Position numbers and translations under genes: made by a program
Notes under the pieces: model-generated
Databases searched by the model: none
Told to the model about the DNA's origin: nothing
The model's input: only the letters and a program-made list of their open reading frames with translations
In this document: positions 56,901 to 64,000 of the stretch, piece after piece
Numbering within the stretch: the first letter of the stretch is position 1
Layout: the number at the start of each line of letters is the position of its first letter
NCBI GenBank assembly: GCA_000149265.1
Contig: CH000799.1
Location: 1-64,000, forward strand
Source: Ciona savignyi
Lineage: Eukaryota; Chordata; Ascidiacea; Phlebobranchia; Cionidae
Length of the DNA stretch: 64,000 bases
Direction: 5' to 3'

Positions 56901-57606
56901 TTACAGGTTCTTACACGGAGTGCTTTACGCCATCTTCGTTTGGGGAATCCCCTTCATCATCACCTGGGTCTTGACTCTCATGACGTCATATGAGAGTATG
57001 CGGATGCTACGTCACATGCGGGAAGCAAGACGAAAAAGCGTGAAATCTACCAAGGCTCTAAATCGTGTGGATCGTGACATCCGACGCACGGTGCTGATTG
57101 TGCTGTTGCTGTTTACACTCACAGTACTGCCCGTGTTTATCGTCATCATGCGATTTATGCTTGAACCAGATGTTGGCTGTGCATCCAAAGCACAATCTAT
57201 ATCGTATTACGTCACTACACTTTTTCTGGTATGCGGCAGTTTCTGCAACGTCATCATTTATAACGTTTGTAACAAAGAGTTCCGGGAAGCGTGTCTCAAA
57301 TTCTTTGTCGACATTCTCCGGCCTTGCTGTTTTGAATCGGTCACGGCGTTGTTTGAGCACCAGACAAGTGCATCGAAGAGAAGAGCAGAATACTGGAAGT
57401 CGAATGCTTCAAAGCGTTCTTCCACTGCTCGGGACACCAAACAAAACGGCAGTAGATCCCTCTCCGCGTCCACAGCAATTACAGACGCCTCGAGGACCAA
57501 GTCCGAGGATGGTACTTATCCAAGTAAAGTTGTCAGCACCGTCAGCACTACCACTTACCACGAGGAAAATTTAAAGAACAATAACACAAAGCAACTCGTA
57601 CCGTGA
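53932..57606 (+). CDS. Rhodopsin-like GPCR with long N-terminus (643 aa, 8 exons)
   Basis: Exons: 53932-54213, 54655-54742, 54983-55099, 55621-55944, 56025-56196, 56441-56660, 56751-56779, 56907-57606; phases sum to 644 codons. A signal peptide (IVRTLAVCLIVLGG) and a Pro/Ser/Thr/Asn-rich ectodomain of about 220 residues with NGT, NES, NAT and NST glycosylation sites come first. TM1 about 224-248 has LSNLLII (Asn1.50); TM2 has LAFSDLLMG (the usual LAxxD); TM3 ends AIDSFLSVRWPVKY, so the Arg of DRY is Ser; TM4 has FIWILGLAISALP; TM6 has TLTVLP in place of CWxP; TM7 has NVIIY in place of NPxxY. A palmitoylation-like CC and a Ser/Thr-rich tail follow. Exon 7 is a 29-nt microexon in loop 2. Ligand unknown. 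Altered DRY suggests unusual or no G-protein coupling. The stop lies at 57604. Confidence 0.85.
54427..54630 (-). repeat. SINE copy with internal deletion
   Basis: Reverse copy: AACACACCGCTAATTGTTCA then directly TAAAGTGCCTTTTCCAAG and CGACTGAAAGGCGTCGC, so the middle third is missing. Ends about 25 bp before receptor exon 2. Confidence 0.75.
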
Positions 57607-58576
57607 ACTTATAACAAGACAAAAGGAACGAAGGAGTAAGTTTAGCACGCATGCATCGTCAATGTTTGCTGAAAATACTAATCCTGGGTGGAAAATCCGA
57701 GGATAAAAACCGCTCAATAGAACAAGGGAACTTTTCATAAAAACTATGTGGTCACATATTGTATTTACACGCTTTTATTGTCGATTTACCGTAATAGCTG
57801 TACAACCGCATTATTTTGTTGTTTTCCATTTTATTTTCTGCACTTATAAACCTAAATGAAATAGGTGAAATTTTATTTCAGTTTAAACAACAAGGTTTGA
57901 AAGAAAATCGAACACTTTGCCTCTGGGAGGTATTTGTCGTATCGCATGTTCCTTATACTGTATGTATTGTAGGGTTTTTAATATTAGTTCGTGTTAATGT
58001 GCTGTGTATAATTTGATTTTCGTTGTAAAATACACCGAGCTAAAAAAATGCAAGTGTTTCACTTAAACAAAATGTCGGGGTCTGACAACAAAATTTAATA
58101 CAACAACGTGTAAAATCTTTACAACAACGTGTAAAAATTTTAATATATTACAGCAACGTGTAAAAAAAGGGAACCGACACACAGCAATATGAAAATTCGC
58201 CAAAAAACATGAATGCAAAACATCCGGTTATGAATATAATCACTCACGTATTTACGAAAGCAGGTGACGCAACGGCGTAGCTAAATATGGTCATGTCTGA
58301 CGTAATATTGAGTGTCGTGACTGTTGCGTTGGTGACGTGCAAATGTCTGGAGGCGGTTTACAAGAATAGAACAATATTTAAAATGCCCTATACCACCACA
58401 TCAGAACACTCTCTATAAACGGGTTGCAATATTTCACAGATTTATTTTGGGGTGTGGCAACAAAATTAATCACTGATCACAGAAAATATGAAATCTATAA
58501 TTGGATATAATATTTACACCGAAACTTTCTAGTCATCAAAATTATCTAGAAAAATTTCAAAGAATAATCTTATATT
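57607..58576. other. Convergent spacer with short repeat
   Basis: Between the receptor and EML-like genes. CAACGTGTAAAA occurs three times between about 58100 and 58160. No gene seen. Confidence 0.5.
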
Positions 58577-61500
58577 TTAAATTGAAGTAATTTTCCATTG
58601 AATAAGATTCCCGTCCATTTGAGAAGTTGTAACGACTTGCCGTTGGTTGGGTAGTACGTTAATTGACGTGACGGGTGAGTAATGGCCTCTGAGAACACAA
58701 TTATATCACATTATGTGGATAACATTATACTGAATCCTTACCGTATTGATTGGTGTCGATCACTCCATATCAGACACGGGTATCGCTGACACGTGATCTT
58801 TCCGTTGATGTCGCCAACTATCAGAGTTTTAATTTGTTCTTTGGACTTCAGATTTCTTTTCTGGCGTTCGTTTGACGTCACGTCCTCGTCATTCGACCTC
58901 GGGGAGTCGTCCTTCACCAATCCCGGCTGATCAATAATAGCGGAAACGTCACGTGATGTTACGTCATAGGGGGAGAACCCGTTCCATATTCCTGAGAACA
59001 TTAAGTGTTAATCGCTTACGGAAATTGATTTTATCAACGATATATCGAAGTTATCAGCTTGTGTAATATACATGCTGTTGTAATTCTTGTAGCTATTAAC
59101 AGCGTGCTTGAAACACGATTTTTAATTTTGGCATTTGCGTGCAAATAATTAAATTGTAGTACACGTATTAAATTTAAATAAAGCCAATGTACACAGTACA
59201 GCTAGCTCTACATTTGACCGACCATTGCTTGAGTTCAGGTTTACCTTTAATAGAATAATCGAGCTGACAGGTATTTGTCGCCCATCGTACTGTGCCATGT
59301 ACATCACCACTCTTTTCCTCTTTAACTTCCGAATCAGATACCAGCCATGTTTTTAACTCAACCTCTGCGAACAAAACAGCTTATAAAATGTATACTGATC
59401 TTGCACACCTATTATAAGGTCGCCTTTGCTCAATACAGAACTAATGCACCATTTTTAGTGCAGATTTTGGAATTCAGCCGGTTCAATGGTTGTCCTGAAT
59501 TTGAAAACTAAACAATTCTCAGCTACAACAGCTATTGTATTAAAAATGGGATAACAAATTGTTGAAATTATTGCATAACAACATGCAGAAGTACAATGTT
59601 CAGTAACTTCCCAAACAAGCTATGTCAGTAATATTACGTAGATGATATACTTGGTCTTAGCGATGAGGTGTGTAGGTAATAGTTGCCAGAATATTTCTTT
59701 GCAGACCAATCCATAGCCGATATGTTGCAACTTTGATGACCTATGCACCTGTCAATTGCACGTTTGTTGAATCATATATATACAGTATACATAATAACAA
59801 CCAGTCTAAATTCGTACATTCAACTATATTTGAGTCAGAAACTATTTAATGAACTGTTATGGTGAATATATACTAAGGCAGATGGCTATTAACACTGCAC
59901 CAATATTTATGCATCCATATGGGTATTCTGACATTGTTTTTTTTTCAGAACGATTAGTGTAGTTCTCGAAAAATATATTACACAAACTGAGCATTAGTTG
60001 TAACAGCAGATGTTTACCGATTGTTGTTTACAAACAAAACAAAAAAACAGCGCTACCTTCCTAATTCAGAGAGAATTGTTCGCCGAACAGAGAGGATTAT
60101 TACGTCATAGCCAACGGAGATCGCTACTTTTCTGCCACTTGGGGAAAATTTCACATGATTAATGTGGGGCTTTCCACCGCCTGAACATTTACATCTATGT
60201 TGAGGATAAACCTGTAAACAAACAGCTATATTAGTTGCGGGTGAAACTGTGAATACACAAATTTCCAATCCTAGTTTTGGTACCAAGAAGTACTAATTAA
60301 ACCCGAGCCTCAAGCAGTTTCTTATATAAAACTTGGGATGTTGTTCATATGCGTGTATCAGCGAGGTAAAACAAACCAGTTGCCACCTTTGTCCACTATA
60401 ACTTATAATTTGTAAAACAGTTTCTATTTTCAACCAGACCCAAATCCCAAAACTATGTCAAGATAAGTTTACATCATTAAAGGCAATCGTGATATTAAGA
60501 TAAACTAAAAAATACCTCAAAATCTGTTTCATTAATCCTAACCACAGCCACGTGACCTGTAGTAGTTCCAACCAACACTAGATGTCTCCGAGAGCAGCAA
60601 TCAATCGATGTGACCTCGCCAGCAATAGATAATTTGCATCGACCAATTATACTAAATTGGAAAGTTGAAAGTATAACTTATTTTATCACTAATAATAGCA
60701 TTACTTTACTTGTGCTCGTTTGAACTTAATAAAAATATCCAACCACTAGATGATGCTGTCACGATTACATCACCAATTGATGACGTCACATTCTTATCCT
60801 CATCAAAAGCCAAATGCTTTAAGACATGATTGGTCATTGCAAAAGTTGGTCGATGTTTTTTAGTTTCCTCTTGCTTTGTCTGTTCTCTATCAATGTTTAG
60901 AAGGGATTAAAATGTTAAATAGATTAAAATTTCACATAAATAATCGTAGGTTGCCCTTTCGTTTTCTAGTTTTCCAGCACACGTTTAATTTAAGGAGGGG
61001 TTAGGTAAACAACAGTTCATGTTATATAACATCATCAGCACGCCAATATTGTTCTTATTGCAACAATCGAATATTAGTATAGCCAACATACTTTAGTAGA
61101 ACTCTTTCGTTTGCTCTTAGTCGAGGTGTAGTGGTCTGAATGGAAGTTTTATTACCGGGGTCGACCGTGTGTTCTCTCGGATTCTTCCAAGCATGGTATC
61201 GCTGCTTGTCATATTGTGGCTTATCGCTTAGATATTTTCGTACTCTAGACAAAAAGAATTTACGTGACGTACACAAGTATATATATTGATGAGCTGAACC
61301 ACATTGTAATTAAAAACCTACCAAACAGGTTTGAAAATTTAAAATTATTAAAAAAATCTTTTTTGTCGTTTTAATGCTTTATTTACCCTGCACTCTTTGA
61401 CAATTGCTTCCTCAGTATTTTCAAACTCTCCTCTGTGTTTGGAATATTAACGCTTACATCGTCTGTTGCCGTTTTAACTGTAAAAAATATCTGTTAAAAA

Positions 61501-63379
61501 CAAGTTAAGTTAATGTCGAATTTTTAAACCTTTTCTGTGTCTGAGTTTGACTTTCATTCTTAGCATGGAACTAACACATCTTACACCCTTAGAAAATTCT
61601 CGTGCTATTTCCTCCTCTTCCCATTTCGTCGACGGAAAAGCCTTGTTATCATCCATGCTTTTCGCGGAGTAGGACGGATTTCCGGCCGAACCAAGAAGCG
61701 AAGACGAAACAGACCTCGTTGAATAACCGATGGGAGCTAATCGTTTCTCGGGACTGGCGATCGATGTTGTCACAACGCCCCGTGTCTCAAATACAGGTCG
61801 TCGGTGACAATTGACATGAACAGACAGGATGAAATGATTCGCAGTTGCTACGAACAAAACCTTGTTGGCAAACACAAGAGCAGATGCAGACCCAGCATCT
61901 GGCGGAATCTCAATCGTTCCCCAGCATTCCAACTTTGATTTTCGGACATTAAACGCCTTCACCAATCGGTCACGCGAACCAGACGTGAAGATAAAACCTG
62001 AAATGAGGAACACACCGGTATTATTTACACCAAGGCTATAAGTGACACAAACCACCGTTAAAAAAGATCGACAAAAGTACTATCCTCTTCAAATAGCGAA
62101 ACATTTTATCATGTTACCTTCTTCATTTGTACACACTGCCGATAAATGGCATTCGTGCGCATGGGGAAACCCCTTAGTTGCGAGTTTAGTATCTTCTGAC
62201 CATATCAGCAACGTCCCATTGGAATCCCCAGTGACGTAACTACCATCCAGAAATTTTGTTGTCGCTTGACAGCATGACAAATATTCCGCTCGGAAAAATG
62301 TAGTTCCAAAATCTCCTCTGCATGCAGTAAATAACGATTCAACATTCTAATATTAGGCACTAGCAACTTATAAAGATTCAAGCTAGAAACGATCTAAAGT
62401 ATTATTAAACCATATGAGCTACATAATAAAAATGGTCCACACTATCGATGATGGAGAGGCAATTGAAAAATTTGAGTAGTAACCCAGTGTGCCTTATATT
62501 AGTTTTGCGTTTAAGGTTCTTCAATATTATAGTGATTATTGATAAAATTGTTGCGGTTTGCGTTGTATAGACTTCTTACGTAGTTGGCCCGACGAGAGCT
62601 GCCCCTCTATCGCCCTCTGTGGACGCCATATCGTTTGAAACGTTCCAGAAATAAAGGTTTTTGCTGTCTGCTGTTGCGAATTGTCCTTCGGCGTTCACAC
62701 TTGCACTTATAGCACGTGGTCCAGTAATTGCAGGTGACATCTTATTATGTGCTGAATGTACAAACATTACAGGTTCAGATTTTACAATATAATTAATGAT
62801 TTTACATACAGTTGATATAAAATACCACAACGGTCAGATTCTAACTTTACCTTTTTCACGCGAGGACTTTACATGAGCAGTTTTAATGCGTCGTGATTTG
62901 GACAATATATGTTTCTTATCAACCGTTGTTTGCTTCGAGGGTTCTTGCGTTTGAACTGGAGAGTCGATTACAACCATTGCTTGACTGCTAACTCTACAAC
63001 CCCCGTTCCCACACAGTTAGTGTGCATTGTTCGTTGTTTTCTAATGTTACAAAGTAGCCCTAGAAAGGCATATTTTACTTATTGACCATATTGCATAAAA
63101 TCGAATCTTTTTTTATGATTTATAATTGTACTGTAATCAAATTTTTCTTGTGTTTGTACACAACTAACACATACCGGTAGGTTAAGGAACTGCATTCTCT
63201 GTACTGTGTTGCGAATCGTACCCACTCCTATGACATGCAAGGTTTCCAATGTGACACTGTCCCATACTCTGACGTGTGTTTGGCCACACGATGAATATCT
63301 ATCATTTTCTAATGCGCCTTCCGATTTATTTTTAACCTGAGCCGACCCAATTCTACCACAAGTGGGATGCGCAGTGACA
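58577..63379 (-). CDS. EML/EMAP-like WD40 protein, C-terminal 826 residues (5' end outside window)
   Basis: Exons on the minus strand: 63379-63171, 62991-62851, 62751-62580, 62317-62118, 61997-61530, 61477-61387, 61244-61092, 60886-60710, 60651-60516, 60211-60057, 59748-59651, 59364-59245, 58991-58742, 58688-58577. HVRVWDSVTLETLHVIGVG is the EML signature. SKNLYFWNV, DGSYVTGDSNGTLLIWSED, FTSGSRDRLVKAF, HINHVKFSPSGRKVAISVG, NISAMDWSA and the terminal SINVLPNQ...DGNLIQWKI are further blades of the tandem beta-propellers. EML proteins bind microtubules through an N-terminal coiled coil and HELP motif, both expected beyond the right edge. Unusual here: a Ser/Lys-rich linker of about 120 residues (61850-61390) and another acidic/basic one (58960-58830) inserted between blades, so the protein is a divergent member. 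Orthology within EML1-6 cannot be decided. Confidence 0.83.
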
Positions 63380-63511
63380 CTGGTGACCCAAACAACAGTT
63401 TGTTAGTGGTCGTAGGACCAGGCGGTTAACTCCACCATACACTGTCAACACAAATATGAATTAACCTAAGGATTTAGTTTGCTGTTTTCAAAGCTAGACC
63501 AGTAAAAATGT

Positions 63512-63812
63512 CCGGCCCGTTGGTGTAGCGGTTAAGTGCGTCGCCTTTCAATTGAAAGGTTGTAGGTGCGAAACTGGTCGCTAGCTAGTCGGTTGTGTCC
63601 TTGGGCAAGGCACTTTACGGACATTGCCTGAACCCAGCAGATTAATGGGTTCTACCAAATTGAAGAAACGTGTGAATCATACACAACACACTGTAATAGC
63701 TCCGGTAACCCGATGATGGGCGCGGTGTGATCTGACGATTGCCCGTGTGTTTACCCCCTTGGTTTTCCCATTCACGGGGATAAAGATGAATATCCTATCC
63801 TATCCTATCCTA
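63512..63812 (+). repeat. tRNA-derived SINE, best-preserved copy
   Basis: About 300 bp. The tRNA-like head has A-box-like TGGTGTAGCGGTTAAGTGCG and B-box-like GGTGCGAAACT; the body is TTGGGCAAGGCACTTTACGG; the tail is a run of TATCC units. Serves as the reference for other copies. It may be the element described in Ciona as Cics-1, but I cannot check this. Confidence 0.93.
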
Positions 63813-63872
63813 AATGTAAATAAGAAGTTGTATTTTACACAAAAGCAATTGTATGGTTTTACTTTATGACCC

Positions 63873-64000
63873 ACCGATTAGCTTGGCGGTTTGGTGTTTT
63901 GCCTTTCAGTTGAAAGTTTGCAGTTTCGACACTGCTCGCTACCTAGTCGGTTGTGTCATTGGGCAAAGCACATACCAGACTTTGCTTGAACCCAGTAGGA
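63873..64000 (+). repeat. SINE copy cut by window edge
   Basis: Head CCGATTAGCTTGGCGGTTTG through GTCGGTTGTGTCATTGGGCA and CTTGAACCCAGTAGGA at the edge. More diverged than the 63512 copy 60 bp to its left. Confidence 0.85.

Larger units (their letters stand above)
63380..64000. other. Right edge: probable intron with two SINEs
   Basis: Lies upstream of the first visible EML-like exon, whose acceptor (AG at 63380-63381) demands a further exon beyond the window. Two forward SINEs fill most of it. Confidence 0.6.

Noticed and set aside
57098-57574. 158-codon frame within the last receptor exon
   Set aside because: Shadow of the receptor's TM6-tail coding frame.

Overview
The window looks like tunicate DNA, most probably Ciona (intestinalis/robusta type). 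It is AT-rich (my impression, not a count). Genes are compact, with many small exons, short introns and clean GT/AG borders. The proteins are metazoan families: a Src-family kinase with SH3-SH2-kinase layout, NKAP, an EML/EMAP WD40 protein, a rhodopsin-like receptor, and secreted proteins with VWA, chitin-binding and mucin WxxW domains. About a dozen copies of one tRNA-derived SINE are scattered through introns and spacers. All gene models were built by hand, matching splice phases from exon to exon; no alignment or transcript was available.

Layout. 1.8-9.2 kb and 11.3-15.9 kb (+): two tandem nine-exon paralogues (587 and 598 aa) encoding secreted precursors with two furin-type sites and three WxxW domains. 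16-21 kb: repeat-rich spacer. 21.3-23.8 kb (+): small sulfotransferase with a C-terminal membrane segment and a suspicious start. 24.1 kb: broken WxxW fragment cut by a SINE. 26.5-32.1 kb (+): twelve-exon Src-family kinase (514 aa) without an N-myristoylation glycine. 32.9-36.6 kb (-): sixteen-exon secreted protein (about 686 aa) with chitin-binding, Ser/Thr-rich and hemicentin-like VWA regions. 38.6-41.1 kb (-): unrecognised 429-aa coiled-coil protein. 43.6-48.2 kb (+): NKAP homologue. 49.4-50.1 kb (-): small secreted cysteine-rich protein. 53.9-57.6 kb (+): eight-exon seven-helix receptor with a long N-terminus and altered signature motifs. 58.6-63.4 kb (-): EML-like WD40 protein whose 5' end lies beyond the right edge.

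Mobile DNA: a 587-bp hAT-type element with an intact 8-bp target duplication, two related MITEs (548 and 550 bp) each flanked by ATT, a 352-bp MITE with perfect 16-bp inverted ends, SINE copies of different ages, and unclassified dispersed repeats. I saw no LTR retrovirus-like, Polinton or LINE coding sequence.

The genes do not form one pathway. A theme of secreted, cysteine-rich, furin-processed proteins (two WxxW precursors, the VWA/chitin-binding protein, the small Cys-rich protein) suggests extracellular-matrix, mucus or barrier roles. The most novel item is the WxxW pair: its N-terminal half is a duplicated exon-pair module, each copy opening with a furin site, that I cannot assign to any known family.
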